Source of the DNA: Taxillus chinensis
Taxonomy: Eukaryota; Streptophyta; Magnoliopsida; Santalales; Loranthaceae
Direction: 5' to 3'
Assembly (NCBI GenBank): GCA_023512835.1
Contig: CM042089.1
Span: 22,026,519-22,090,518, forward strand
Length of the DNA: 64,000 nucleotides
Each line of letters opens with the position of its first letter. Within the stretch, counting starts at the first letter, position 1. Of this stretch, positions 1 to 12,278 are shown in pieces. The position numbers were made by a program, and so were the translations under genes. Under the pieces are notes generated by a model. That model did no database searches. It saw nothing but the letters and a program-made list of their open reading frames with translations, and was not told the DNA's origin.

Positions 1-1515
1 TATTTGCCGTGTCTACTTTTGGATATCAGATTCTACGGTATCCTCATTTTTCGGAACTCTGTTGGGTTACATCCAAGTTGAAGGAAGGTCCTTGCACGGA
101 CATAAATGGACCTTGGAAGGGCTGGCCATTCAATACTTGCATCATTCGGCCAAATGGCTCTTTAAACAGGGTGCCAACTTTGTGTGGCTCCAACAATGAC
201 AAAAGCAGAGAGAAATCTGGTAATGTTAGGGGACTAATTGCTGTTGCTTTATCAGCATATAGAGGTGCTTATGCATCTCCTAGAGAAGTATCCATTGAAG
301 TTCGAAAAGTTCTGGAGCTACTTGTTGGACAGATTCATGGTAAAATTCAAGCTGGGAAGGATAGATGTCAGTTTATTCGTATTTTGTCACAGGTGGCTTA
401 TCTAGAGGATCTGGTCAATAACTGGGCATATACACTACAGAGGTACAGCTTGCTAGATTCTTGTTGGTGGATTTATTTAATTTTCATTCTTTTTATCTAA
501 CTGAAATGTGTCTGTTTTCAGTTTAGAACAAGATGCACAAACGATTGTGGCAAAGTCAATGGTAGAAAAGTTAGGATCCCCAGATAATCATCATAGTTAC
601 TTGGATAATTTAGGTCAAAGTGAGGGATCAAAGCCAGGCGTTTCTATTAGAGGTCCACAACTTCCGGAGGAACGTATGGAGGGATTAGCTTCTGTATCTA
701 CTCAACATGTTCATGCAGATGCAGACACTGCAGATCCTAAATTTGTCACTTGTGATTCAGAGGACGTGTCAGCAAATGAGGAAAGTCCTGGGGAGTCAGT
801 TGTCAAATCTAAAGATGGGATTGGTACAAATGAATTAGCTGGTCCTCAGCTGTCTACGTCCAAACAATTCCCTCCAAAGCTTAATGGCTTCCTTGAAGCA
901 GATGTTGGAACTCTACCTGTGTATGGTAACCCTAATACTGGAGAACATATGCCAAACATCAATTCGTCATTGGAGAAGGGGCTTTCAGCGGATCCCAGAG
1001 TTTTATGTTTGTATTGCTGTTGTGCTGGATGCCTTGATACCCTCTACAGTTTGATGCAGAAAGTTCTCATTCATGAATGGGAATTGAGTGGGAACCATTG
1101 GACAATTGATGATATTCATGATGTTGTTTCAACATTGTCCGTCAATCTTCTCTCAGAAGTTAGAGAATTTTATTTTACTGGAAACATCAGTAATTTCGTT
1201 GGCGAAAAGCTGAGACACAAAACGCATAAAGACAAGCATGAGCATAAAGCAGCGGATGCATGTGGATGCAAACATTCCATAGACGATTTAGCTGTGCCAA
1301 TGGAATGCATCTGTCACTCGGAAAACAAGAGTGCACCTGCAAAATCAAGCCCTTCGAATTTTCAACTTGGTCTTATTTCCAAATTTATATATCGAAATGG
1401 TCTACTGGTCTCTGTGAATCCTGAAGAGGACGGTCCTTTTCATTGTAAATTTGAGACTCTGTGCCTTTGCCCCCTTATAGAATGGATCATATGGACCAAG
1501 AACCCTTTTCAATGA
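1..1515 (+). CDS. 3' end of a giant AAA-ATPase gene, At3g15120 (BRP1)-like; join(<1..442, 522..1515)
   Basis: This is the C-terminal part of a large nuclear ATPase. The last two exons join in phase: the codon split across the 442/522 junction gives Ser in LQ-S-LEQDAQ. The first exon carries a segment with SELCWVTSKLKEGPC and WPFNTCIIRP. The last exon is acidic and low-complexity at first, then ends in a Cys/His-rich module (LCLYCCCAGCLDTL; ACGCKHS; MECICHSENKS) and HCKFETLCLCPL before the stop. I recall this Cys-rich tail from plant proteins of the At3g15120 type, a partner of the bromodomain ATPase BRAT1 that counteracts silencing of methylated genes. The ATPase core lies upstream of the window, so the assignment rests on the tail alone. 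A possible 3' UTR continues past 1515, with an AATAAA-like signal near 2104. Confidence 0.7.
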
Positions 1516-4330
1516 TGCTGCATTGTCAAAGTTTGGATCAACCTTGCCTTGGCAGCGCTTGGTGCTTTGCAAAATTTAGGTTTAAATCTCCTCAAGAATG
1601 TAAAAATCAAAATTTTGTCATCTCAGAATAGTTTAATACAGTTCTCCCCCTTTTTTTGGCCAGCAGTAGATTGAGGAGTAAATCCCCCTGTTTTCTTTTT
1701 GCCCTTTATACTAAAACTGCTCTCCAAAGATTTTGGTTGATCTGGTAGAGCTAATCTACACAATGTAAGTAGAATTTTGAGGTGTTGGTTGTCTATCTTG
1801 CAGGAAGTGCGTTCCATATTATATCGCTTGCTGAAACCGGCTTTTATGTCTCCTGTGGCGTATGTTTTCGTTTTTAACTTCTTCTGACACTTTTTTTTGT
1901 ATGCATCCCTGGAAATTATTGCTTGGGAGCGAGTCTTTTTTATTTTATTTTATTTTGTATTTTGACCATGAGAGCGAAGGATTCCGGTGCATTAATCACT
2001 CCTTAAATATGATGCTATAATCATTAATTTCAAGTCAGCACAGCTCTGTAGTTTTATAATCGCAGCTCATAGCAGACCAAGTTAAATATCCTGAAAGCAG
2101 TTGAATAAAAACAAATAAAAAAAATGCAACCATGGGTAAAATGTCATGGCTGCTCAAATTAGGGGCCCGCGTTGTCATTGTCTTTGTTAATTGTTGTTAT
2201 AATACCATGATTTATGTTGCTTAAGTTTTGATAAGCTTCAATCTTCACTACTTTGCCTGTTTCGCACGCTCTAATCCAAGTTGATCCTCAAATAATTACG
2301 TTTACCATGGTACTGTTTTTTAGGAAGAAAAAGTTACATGGTCAATCCCTCATATATTAATATAAAAATAAATGTGCAACATTAGATGGCAATACTGAGC
2401 CCTTCCAAAAACAAAAAACAGAAGTTATCAGAATAAAATTTCAGTCTACTACCTTGTTGATGTATTATGGGACGGTCTATAGAGTGGGTTTGGTCGCCAG
2501 GTGGTTACGTTCCTGCCCAAAGGAGTGCCCATCCTGTGTACTCTACATAGGGATTGGGAACATAACATATCATCCAATCCTCCCATGATTTATTTATAAA
2601 AACCTTGATAGTTTCTAGGTTAAGCAAACACTAAAAGGGACTTTAATCGTTTAACTCATCACACTTATGAAGGCAATGCAAAGAAAAACACCAATCAGCA
2701 ATAGATCATTACTCTTAATAACAAGAGAATTACTTATCAGCACAAATTACTTATATTAAGTCCAAATTTTGAACTTTAAACAATATGTTTAAATCATAGA
2801 TATTGATATCTTAATGAATTAAGTTAACTTTTACCCCTGCTTGGTAGGTAAGGAAAGTTTTGAATAACATGGAAAAGCTATAAATTTTTGTTTTTCCGGT
2901 AAACGAAAATGAATATGAAAAACTACTCTTGAAGTCCATGCATCATTTTCCTCAATAAGTGCCGTGAAAAGGAGCAGAAATTGCATAGTAAATATGTTTT
3001 CCAATTCTACCCATCAAAAGCTTTCAATACAACTTTCAACACATATTTAATAAGATTAAATTTATATTTTTTCATAATATTATGATTTTAAATTTTTTTG
3101 TCTCCCAATAAAATTTAAAAATACTACTTTTTAGACTTATTTTCCACCCCAACCAAACAACTATGTTTTTCACTCCTTTTCTTATCACCTTTTTTCTTTC
3201 CACCATTTTTCTACCTCAAATTCTTCCATTTCTTTTCTATCCATTACCAAGCAAAGGGTTAAGTCATTCAATGCTCAACTCAAAAATAATAAAGTATTAA
3301 AAATTATAATTAACTAAGAGCACTATCATCCGATCAAACATCAAAAATAAAACATGATTTGTGTGCATTCAAGATGTCCTTATATACCCCTTTTTTCCAA
3401 AAATTAAAGGCCCCTAAGACCTGATATAGTTGGTCTTGTATATAAATATTTCATCCACATTTTGTACAAATTGTGCATAGGCACAACCTAGGGATTTTTT
3501 ATTTTTTTTAATGTTGAAGCCCCATTTATAAAAAGAAATTATAAGAGAAATAAAATTAATATCATTATTTTGATTATCTCTTCGGCCGCTTGATCGACAT
3601 GTATTTGGGCACTGGAGACGGCCCAAATTCAATATGTGACTCTTGTCATGCACGACGAGCGTGTCTGGTGTTATTTTATTTTATTCGGTATACGAATTAA
3701 AAACCCACAGGGTAGACCCAGCCTAGCAATTCAGCCCAATGTTCACATTCGATCCATAGCACCCGTTTGGAATAGTTTTGAGTTCGTGTTAATGTCTCCA
3801 ATAGCCAAAGTTTCTGGTTGCTCATATATATATATATATATATATATTTCGTCCCAAGTATGAGAATAGTAGATAGATATTAGTGAAGGAATTATTCACG
3901 AAGGGTAAGCTATGATATATATATGATTCACATCCTCCCTGCAATTAGTTCGCTTTAAGCCTTGGATTGACAATTCTTGAGGGTTAATGATATATGAAAT
4001 AATTATCAGAAAGAAATAATAATAATAAAAGTACACTGATTTTCTTAACAATGACACATTTTGAGTGGAAAGTTCTGAAACGCAACAGAAAGAAGTAAAC
4101 TCAGAGTGTCTCGGAGTTTGATGAGTCTGTGTGCAAAAAAACAAAAACTTGTTAGCTGAATAAACTAAAGGTCATCCATCACATGGGCAATGTGCTGGCT
4201 TTAATATGCCTTGCGCCATCATCGAATCTCCAAAACACCAATGTCCAGTCCATCAGATGCCCACTCGTTACATAAGCTCTTCAAACTGGAAGTAGATTAG
4301 ACATCCTCCAGCAGAGAACAAGGGAGTGTA
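1516..4330. other. Non-coding: 3' flank of the ATPase gene and AT-rich spacer
   Basis: No supported gene. 1516-2110 is probably 3' UTR; a splice-like AG followed by GAAGTGCGTT near 1804 could mark a spliced UTR. 2440-2580 is a short GC-richer stretch of unknown origin. 3824-3847 is an (AT)n microsatellite. The rest is AT-rich spacer, with the DUF1685 promoter and 5' UTR expected just before 4331. Confidence 0.6.
3824..3847. repeat. (AT)n microsatellite
   Basis: A run of about 12 AT units, visible directly. Confidence 0.9.
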
Positions 4331-5404
4331 ATGGTGGTAGTTGACCTCTTGGAAGAGTGTTGGTTCTACCAGAACTTGCTCTACAGGAGAACAAATAAGA
4401 TTGATATGCCCAGATGCTGTTCTGATCCTTCTCATCATTCCCAAGCCTACTTCAGGCAAGACATGCTGGACAATATGTGTTCACGAGGCAACAAATCCAA
4501 AATGATCCAAAACGCAGGTGGGTCTGTTCATTTTGTTTGTTTGAACAGGACAGTGTCCTTAACTCAAAGCAATGTAAGGGAAGTGGTGAGACAAGAAAAG
4601 GCAAGCATAGGACACGAAGCAGACGAGGTGTTTCCGGCAGTTCAGCGGCAGTTGCACCATAATTTTCATCGGACGCCGTCGCTTCCACCCTGCTATGGGA
4701 GGAAAGAAGTAGCCCGAGAAAAGGAGAGTGGGATGAAAAAGGTGGCCAATTTTAATGCAATGACCCGCCCGTCTAAGGTAGGTGCAGGATCCTCCAAAAT
4801 TAGTGTTGGTTGGTCGCTGTCATGCTTTTCTTGTTTTGTTTTGTCTTGTTAATTCATTTTAGTTCGCACCTCTTAATTAAGAATGAAACCATATATATGT
4901 AAGCATATATATATGTAGGCATGTAAAAATACTTGATATGCAGTCTGTGTTGCACTGTCTCACGTTACTTGAAAGCAATTTGTGGCAGAGTTTCAGGGCT
5001 TCAAGGCATCTGTCACCGCAGGAATGGAAAAGGGAGTGCATGAACATGGATGGGTGGAAGGAGATGAGACGTTGGTACCTTAGCAGAAGAGCCTAGTTGA
5101 TCTAGAGTTTGAAGAAGTGCAGGGTTTTAAGGACTTGGGGTTTAAATTCGACAAGAATGATTTGAATCCAGGTGTTTTGAACATTCTTCCTGGCTTACAG
5201 AAAAGAAAACAGATCCAAGGCTCGAACATGGACGACGAAGAAGAAGAGAAGAGTGCGAGGAGGAGGCCGTATCTTTCTGAGGCATGGCTTGCACATTGCT
5301 GTGCCCCTCTTCCACTGCCAAACTGGGCAGCCATTAAGTCGGAGGAAGACATGAAGATACTAATCAAGAATTGGGCTAGAGCTTTGGCATTGAACATGCG
5401 GTGA
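4331..5404 (+). CDS. DUF1685 family protein; join(4331..4777, 5087..5404)
   Basis: This encodes a plant-specific DUF1685 protein of about 254 residues; the molecular function of the family is unknown. The N-terminus VVDLLEECWFYQNLLYRR followed by MPRCCSDPSHH fits the family opening (short amphipathic segment, then basic PR/SDPS motif), and HRTPSLPPC is the conserved middle motif. The C-terminal half holds the signature: FEEVQGFKDLGFKFDK, VLNILPGLQKRK, RRPYLSEAWL, and a final KNWARALALNMR. The strong donor AAG|GTAGGT ends exon 1 after 4777. An acceptor at 5085-5086 restores frame exactly (phase 0). A rival acceptor at 4987-4988 would add a family-like segment (EWKRECMNMDGWKEMRRWYL) but runs into a stop at 5094 because the frame is off by one base. 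The gene is therefore either intact with a shortened exon 2, or carries a one-base deletion. Confidence 0.72.
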
Positions 5405-8400
5405 CCGTGTTGAAAACCAAACAATCTTGCACATTATCTGCTACAAATACAATAGTGAATAAGGTCTGGGTGGTCCAATTCTAGATATTTAAAAAGAAAA
5501 CCTTTTTTTTTTCATAGAACTTAGAGCATTTCTCATGCTAAAACTAAAAATAAAGTCAGCATACAACACAAAAAAGACTCCCAATAAGTCATTTATGTCT
5601 TCCACCGTTTAGTTGTCTTTTTTATTTTATTTTAAAATTTTCTTCTCTTCCCCCTAGCTCTCTCCTTATTTTATGGGAGAGAGAAGGCAAAGGAGTTGAA
5701 GTAGAACTGGATGACTCTGCGGCAGACTGAGCGTGAGCTCTTCATGAAAGGTTGGAGCAGATCATGGAAGCAATTGGAGGAATTTTGAGCACCCCAGCTG
5801 ACTCTTAGCAGAGCAGCCTTAGCGATCGGCTAGTTAGCAGCCAGCTTAATGTTTTGCCCCAATATTTTGGTAATCATGTGCTGGTTAGAAGAAGATTAAA
5901 ATGGGTTCTATATATGCCCTTGAGAGCAATTAAGAACTATAATCTGTAATGCATTTACTGTTAGTATGATTATATATATATATATTGTTGTCTTTAAATC
6001 TAAATGTGCAAGCTTAGAAGAGTCAATCCATATTAGTAGTGTTTTTTTTTCTTTTTTTAGAAAACATTCTCCTTATTATCACTTAGAGATGACCACGTGT
6101 AGGATATTCTACTGAACTGAGTTGTTTATGCTTTGCCCTTGTCATATCTTTATGGTTTGGGAGATGGATCCTTTGTATGGAATCCATTGCTAACCCAATT
6201 GATATTCTGAACTCGTGGATGGAAAGTCTCCTTTTCCAACTCTAATCCTGCCTTGGTGTTTGTTCTCAAATTCCCTATTATGCTTGCTTGTATGTGTGAG
6301 ATATTATTTGACGATCTAGATATTTGTTCCTTTGAAGGCAAAGGATCCCTTCAATATAGATCACTCCATAACATTTATCTAAGTCGCACAAAAGGCTTTG
6401 CTCTCACTCCCCATATACGTTCAATCTATTCCCATTAATTTGTAACTTTCATTAATGAATTCCTTCACCATAATCACAAAAGGAAAAGTTTAAATACAAA
6501 TTTCCCTGCATAAGTCTCTCACACACCAGTAACTTGATAACATTTCATTGGTCTTAGTAATTTGGTCAAGCCCAATCATAATTTGATAGATTAAAATACC
6601 AGATCAAAGTATGCAAGAGACTTAAGCGAGAATATTTGTACATAGCATAACGCATCATAAAATATGTCCACTCTAATCTATTCCCATTAATTTGTTCATC
6701 CTTAATTTACCAATAAGGTATTTCATGGTTGAATACTGACAATGCATGTGGTACTAAATATGAACAATGCTACCTATAGAGATTGCATAGGTAATCCGCT
6801 TAAGGGCACCCTCATTGTCATGAAATTTATATTATATTTTTTATTAATTTATTTTTTATACTAATCCAATGATAGAGATGATATTCTTGTACAGATGACC
6901 TTTATAATATACCTAAGAGTAAACTTTTCCATTAAATATGTACAACAGTATACATTAATTACATAGATCAAATAGGCTGCAACATAATCAATTATTTGAG
7001 ACACATCTTAAACAATAAACACCACCCCTTGAGATTAAGCCAAAAATAAATCTCAATTAATCTAATCTTAATTTAATCCAACACAACCCTCTACTACTAA
7101 TTTAATTTAGGTGAGAAATATTTACACTCCAAAATGTTAAACATACTTAACCATTATTTTTAACCTATGTAAATACCCTAATTTTTTTTTTTGATGTTAA
7201 CATTAAAATATAAATAAAATATTCAAATATTATTATTTAAATAATTTATTTATGTTCTAATAATATTCTTCAGACATATTGATTTAAATTTCATATCATA
7301 TTTGTTTGAAAATAATTATACGAACATACATACAATTCAAATAATAGTTTTCTAAGAATATTAAAATCCTTTCATATTGGCAAGTGAATGTGTTAATCAT
7401 GTCCGTATTCGTTTCCATTTATTTAACACACCCTCCACTGCATGGCCGGTATCCTCCAGCACAACAACAGTGTGCCGTGTCCAAATCTCTGTCCCAAATC
7501 ACCCGGCTCCCTCGCCACAGACCATCTGGGATTCTGGGTGACTCGTGGATTCACAATTCTCTGTGGCTCTGCAGTTGATAACATGGTTGGGTTCTCTTTC
7601 TCTCTCATTCATAGTGTGTCTATAAAAGAGGAATGGAATTATCTTACCAAAACATTCAGCATTTCAAATATTCCGATGCAATATACATCCATATTATACC
7701 CCCTTTAGCCAGTAACAACAAAATATGACTCAAAGGCATCCATAATATATTACCTTTGGCCAAATAAGCCAAAGACCAAAACAGTGTGATCACTGTTCAA
7801 CTTGTCATTCAATTTATTGAACAGACGAAAACACAGCACTCTGGAAGTAAAATATCATAAACTAAAAGGAAAACAATAGTAAGAACGACAATGAATTAAA
7901 TCATAAATGATGTTCATTACCTGGGAAGCCTGTAAGTAAAATCAAACTTTTGGGTTTAAAGTCCTCTTTGCTCTGTTGTAGCTGCATTATCTCTCCATTA
8001 AGATTATTATTACATGTGCTTGATATTTAATTCAGTGCACAAACCAGTAGAACGGAAGGGAACAATTGAGCAAAACTCTATATTCAAACCAGACATCCTT
8101 CAAAATTATAATTCTATTACTCTGGGATTTGAGGAAAACTTAAAAGAAAGTCATGGAAACTTTGATCTCCAACCAACCATCCATGTGTCTCCCACTCCTT
8201 CAGAATTCGCTATGCAGAGGAATATAGAGCTCAAAGGTGATGAACTTTCCCTCTCTCAACATATCCTAAGGATTCACAATGGATGGGAGCATTTGCAGAG
8301 AAGATGATAACAATATTTACAAGATCACCTGAGGTAATCCTAAATTTCTCTAGCATTTACAAGCCGCACAAAGCCAATTATGTAAACCAATGAGGGTATT

Positions 8401-8842
8401 ATGATCATTCTGAATTTCAGTTTGATAATTTTGAGCGTATCATGTTAATTGTGGCACACATGCATAATCCTTGGGGCTCTATGATTCAGTGGTTAACTAT
8501 TTGTAACCTAGCCAGGAACAGAAATATCAATACACAAACTAATGTGAGGAGAAATCCTCAACCACACCAGAAAGATAGCTGCAACATATCAGTTAACGGA
8601 TGAAAGCCCACATAAGACTTGTAGATTATATAACACGTTGATGCCTGTTTGTGTCTGGCTATCAAATGGACTTGGGAAAAAAAGGACAAAACACTGCTAT
8701 ATCATGTACACCACTCCCAACATCCTTCCCTAGGTAGTGCAACTGATAAAAAGAAGACTTGCCAACCACTAGTGTACAAAACTAGTAGTAAAGTAGCTAT
8801 TAGAACCAAAGCAACCAGGTGTTATCTATCAGTAATCAGATC
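5405..8842. other. Non-coding spacer between DUF1685 and WRNIP1 genes
   Basis: AT-rich DNA with no gene I can support. Short open frames at 7442-7708 and 8014-8307 show no recognisable motif. 5966-5985 is a short AT microsatellite. The right-hand few hundred bases probably include the 3' UTR of the minus-strand WRNIP1 homologue. Confidence 0.6.
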
Positions 8843-10774
8843 CTAATTTGGCCAATGAAGGAACTTGTAACCCTGAAGTGACGGTGGAAGAAAGCTCTGC
8901 GATGCTAAAGGATTGTCAGGAGTATAAATATAGCGCTTTCCATAGCCAACTTCCTTCATTAACTTAGTGGGTGCATTTCTCAGGTGAAGAGGCACTCCTT
9001 CATTTTGTCCAACCGATTCCTTTACGACCTCCTGTGCAGCTACCATGGCTTGGTAAACAGCTACGGATTTAGGAGCCAATGCCAAGTAAGCTACGCACTG
9101 AGAGAGGTTGACATTGCACTCGGGCATGCCAATAAAATGGCAAGCTTGGTAGCACGAAACAGCCTGGGCCAAAGCAGACGGGTCTGCCAATCCGACATCC
9201 TCACTTGCAAAGTGAATGAGGCGGCGCGCGATGTAGAGAGGCTGCTCACCTCCTTGGAGCATTCTGACTAGCCAATATATGGAGGCATCTGCATCGCTTC
9301 CTCTCATAGACTTGATGAGGGCACTGATAAGATTGAAGTGCTCCTCACCAGCCTTGTCATAGGAGAGATGCTTGGATTGGAGTGCCTCCTTGGCATCCTC
9401 AAGCGTGATGGCTACGACCCCCACAGGCGCATCCTGGGAATCCATCCCCATTGGTTGCAGCCGCTTGAGTCGAGCTAAAGCAGTGGTGGCTGAAATCTCC
9501 AAGGCATTCAGGGCGACACGAGCGTCCCCATCGCAATTGGATGATATAAAAGCAATGGCTTCCTGGGCCACATGGATTTGGATCCCTTCTCCTCCAATGT
9601 GAGCGTTATTATCAGGGGCGATGACTATGCTGCGGGAGAGGCCTCTGTGGGGATCAGAGGCGGCTCTGGTGAGGAGGTGGGTAACATGGGACGGCTGGAG
9701 GGGGTTGAGGACGAGGACCCGGCAGCGAGACAGGAGAGGAGTGATCAAGTGGAAAGATGGGTTCTCAGTGGTGGCTCCAATGAAAACAACGGTACCGTCT
9801 TCGATGATGGGGAGGAAGGAGTCCTGCTGGGACTTGTTAAACCTGTGGACTTCATCCACAAACAGAACAGTCACAGTCATACGATGATGACCTTGTTGCT
9901 GTTGTTGTTTGGAGGAGGATGATTTGGATTTTCTGGCTTCCTCGACAACCTCCCTGACGTCCTTCACCCCAGCAGTGACGGAGGATAGAGAAACGAATCG
10001 ATATGCCGTAGCTGCGGTAGCAGTAGTACAAGAAGAAGAAGAAGAAGAAGAAGAAGAAGAAGAAGAAAAGCGGGGGGTGGAATTAACAATGGCTCTAGCG
10101 AGTGAGGTCTTACCGGTTCCGGGGGGACCCCACAGGACAAGGGAAGGGAGACGGTTGCAGTCGATGGCGGAGCGAAGCATGGAATTGGGGCCCAGAAGGT
10201 GGTCTTGCCCCACCACCTCGGAGACGGTGCGAGGCCGCATCCGCTCCGCCAAGGGTTGCAGTTGCTGCAACTTCCCAGAAGCAGAAGGCGGGGGCATCGG
10301 CGTTGATAGTTTGGGACGCTTATTCGGGGACGACGATTGGAATGGTTGATGTCCGTCTCTTTTGGACACTTGGGATAGTTCTTGTCCGCCACCTACACCA
10401 CCAGCAACAGCAGAAGAAGAATAAGGGGCTTGAGATTTGGACGAACATGATTTGGATTTGGGACCAGTGACGAAGTAGCGATCGAGCTTAGGCTGCACAG
10501 TGCTAGCAGGAGAAGCAGTGGTAGGCTTATCATTACTAGCAGTAGGAATAGGAATAGGAATAGGAGTAGGAGTAGGCGTGGATGGTGATGGTTCGGTCTG
10601 AGTCTCGTGAGTATGGTCGTGTGGAGAATCGTTGAGATTGAGAATCCATTCGGCGGCCATGTGAGTGGAGGAGCCTCCGGTGGCTGCCAGGGCTCGGGAG
10701 GCCAACTCGTCCGAGAATCCCATCCCCACGAGCTCCTCCTTGGCCTTGGATCCCATGTGATTACCATTCTCCAT
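8843..10774 (-). CDS. WRNIP1: WRNIP1/RarA/MgsA-family AAA+ ATPase with N-terminal UBA-like domain, single exon
   Basis: This is a clamp-loader-like AAA+ ATPase acting at stalled replication forks and in DNA damage tolerance (known for RarA, yeast Mgs1 and human WRNIP1). The start at 10774 gives 643 codons in one open frame; the frame stays open to 10879, but the extra 35 residues look like translated 5' UTR. Residues about 9-48 form a UBA-like domain (ELVGMGFSDELASRALAATG, AAEWILNLND), in place of the UBZ finger of animal WRNIP1. A Pro/Thr/Ser-rich linker follows, then QPKLDRYF at about 94-101, a PIP-box match. AAA+ core: Walker A GPPGTGKTS near 216, Walker B VLFVDEVHRF near 304, sensor 1 GATTENPSF, arginine-finger region LLSRCRV. 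The C-terminal MgsA-type oligomerisation domain includes MRGSDADASIYWL and ASEDVGLADP. A 12-Ser run and a Gln run interrupt the ATPase core. Confidence 0.93.
   Translation of the reverse strand: MENGNHMGSKAKEELVGMGFSDELASRALAATGGSSTHMAAEWILNLNDSPHDHTHETQTEPSPSTPTPTPIPIPIPTASNDKPTTASPASTVQPKLDRYFVTGPKSKSCSSKSQAPYSSSAVAGGVGGGQELSQVSKRDGHQPFQSSSPNKRPKLSTPMPPPSASGKLQQLQPLAERMRPRTVSEVVGQDHLLGPNSMLRSAIDCNRLPSLVLWGPPGTGKTSLARAIVNSTPRFSSSSSSSSSSSSCTTATAATAYRFVSLSSVTAGVKDVREVVEEARKSKSSSSKQQQQQGHHRMTVTVLFVDEVHRFNKSQQDSFLPIIEDGTVVFIGATTENPSFHLITPLLSRCRVLVLNPLQPSHVTHLLTRAASDPHRGLSRSIVIAPDNNAHIGGEGIQIHVAQEAIAFISSNCDGDARVALNALEISATTALARLKRLQPMGMDSQDAPVGVVAITLEDAKEALQSKHLSYDKAGEEHFNLISALIKSMRGSDADASIYWLVRMLQGGEQPLYIARRLIHFASEDVGLADPSALAQAVSCYQACHFIGMPECNVNLSQCVAYLALAPKSVAVYQAMVAAQEVVKESVGQNEGVPLHLRNAPTKLMKEVGYGKRYIYTPDNPLASQSFLPPSLQGYKFLHWPN
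10031..10066. repeat. (GAA)12 microsatellite inside WRNIP1 coding sequence
   Basis: Twelve perfect trinucleotide units, read as TCT on the minus strand, encode 12 consecutive Ser shortly after the Walker A helix of the ATPase. The length is a multiple of three, so slippage would change the Ser count without breaking the frame. Confidence 0.95.
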
Positions 10775-12278
10775 TTGGGTGTCTGTTTGGTCCAGTATTT
10801 TACTTCCCCCGCCAGAAAGAGAGAGAAGGAGAGTGAGAGGGAAATGAAGATGTTGGTGCATTATTAAGTGGGCTTCCACCGACTGACTCTCAAGCAGTAA
10901 AGCGGCGGAAGTGCCTTAGGATGTTCGTTTTGTAATTTAATAATATCATCCAGGACTTGATGGTATAATAATATTATTTTTAAAAATAAGATTTTTTTTT
11001 TTAAAAATAATAAAGTTAAAAATCATTTATAAGTAATAGAAATTAATTAAGTTTATGATTTTAAAAAATAATCGAACAAGACTATGCAAGACTACCGTAG
11101 AGATGGAGAAAATAAAGTTTTACAAGATAAAATTATTAACTATACAATTTTATATATGGAGAGAGTTATATGGTTATTATTAAAATTTAAATGTATACAT
11201 ATATAATTTAAAATTTAATATAATTATGTATCTCTTCTTTCCAATCCCCCCCTCTCCTTTTATCTTTCTCTTTTCTTTATTAGAATGTCATTCGGGCGCA
11301 CATTCGGCTAAAGTATCTTTATCGCACACCCTATCTTTTCTAGCTAAAAGCTATTGTAGGTATTTACTTTTCCAATCATCATTTTAATTTTAGCTAAATA
11401 TAATTTTTTTAAAAAAAATTCCTCTCCTAAAAATTACTTTGCCATTTATGCATTAAAATTCACTAATCCTAAAGCCAAATGCCTGCAGAATATGCAATTT
11501 GTAAACAAAGTTCAGTTAGAACAAATTCCAATCAACCTACAAATTTCTCTGGGCTAATGCAATTCTAAGATGAATGTATTTGAAAATGCCAAAAATTAGC
11601 TCTCAAATTGATCGGAAATAACACTTGAATGTAGTTCTTTATCTCTCTCTAAAGTATCCAAAGCTACAGTAAGGCAATAATCTAAGCACAACAGCATAAT
11701 TGTAAAATGCAAACCCAAGTTGAAATCATTATGCTAAAAAGAATAACAAAAAAAATAAATGATAGAATCTACTATTTAGATACAAAGCATAGCAAATACA
11801 CTTTTATCGACAAACGCCAACGAAAACGAGGAATTAACCCAAAATCATACCCTTTAGATTCTCTTGTTGATAGATCAAAAAAAATTGTTTGGCAGAGGCA
11901 GAGCTACACTAGACGAAGCCTACGCCAACGCCCACGCCGATAGAGAAGGGCAGAGCAGTCGCGGAGAGAGGAGAGCCTTCGCGGTAGCCGTGGCTGCTGC
12001 CTTCTCTAGAAGCCGCCGACTCGCCGTCACCTGAGAAAGAAGAGCAGAGCAGAGCAGTCGCTGCCTCTCTTTCCGTGTCTGTCGCCGTTGCCTCTCTGCC
12101 CAGCCCCAGCGTCGTCCACCCCCGCCCAGCCCCTGCGTCGCCACCCCCGCCAGGGCCGTGTGTCATCACCTTACCTAGCCAAAGCGTCGTCCACCCTCAC
12201 CCAGCCCAGCCCCCGCGTCACCAAGCGCCATGCATCATCCCTGCGACTTCCCTCTTCCCCGCCATGCATCATCATACG

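Noticed and set aside
1519..1587. Continuation of the ATPase protein past the stop in a shifted frame (FNDAALSKFGSTLPWQ)
   Set aside because: The conserved ending KFETLCLC is followed closely by a stop in relatives as I recall them; the shifted frame is short and probably chance.
7442..7708. Plus-strand frame with Cys/Pro-rich start
   Set aside because: No homology I can name, and the opposite strand is equally open.
9909..10470. Long plus-strand frames opposite the WRNIP1 gene
   Set aside because: They mirror a GC-rich coding region on the minus strand and show only low-complexity Glu/Gln/Ser runs.
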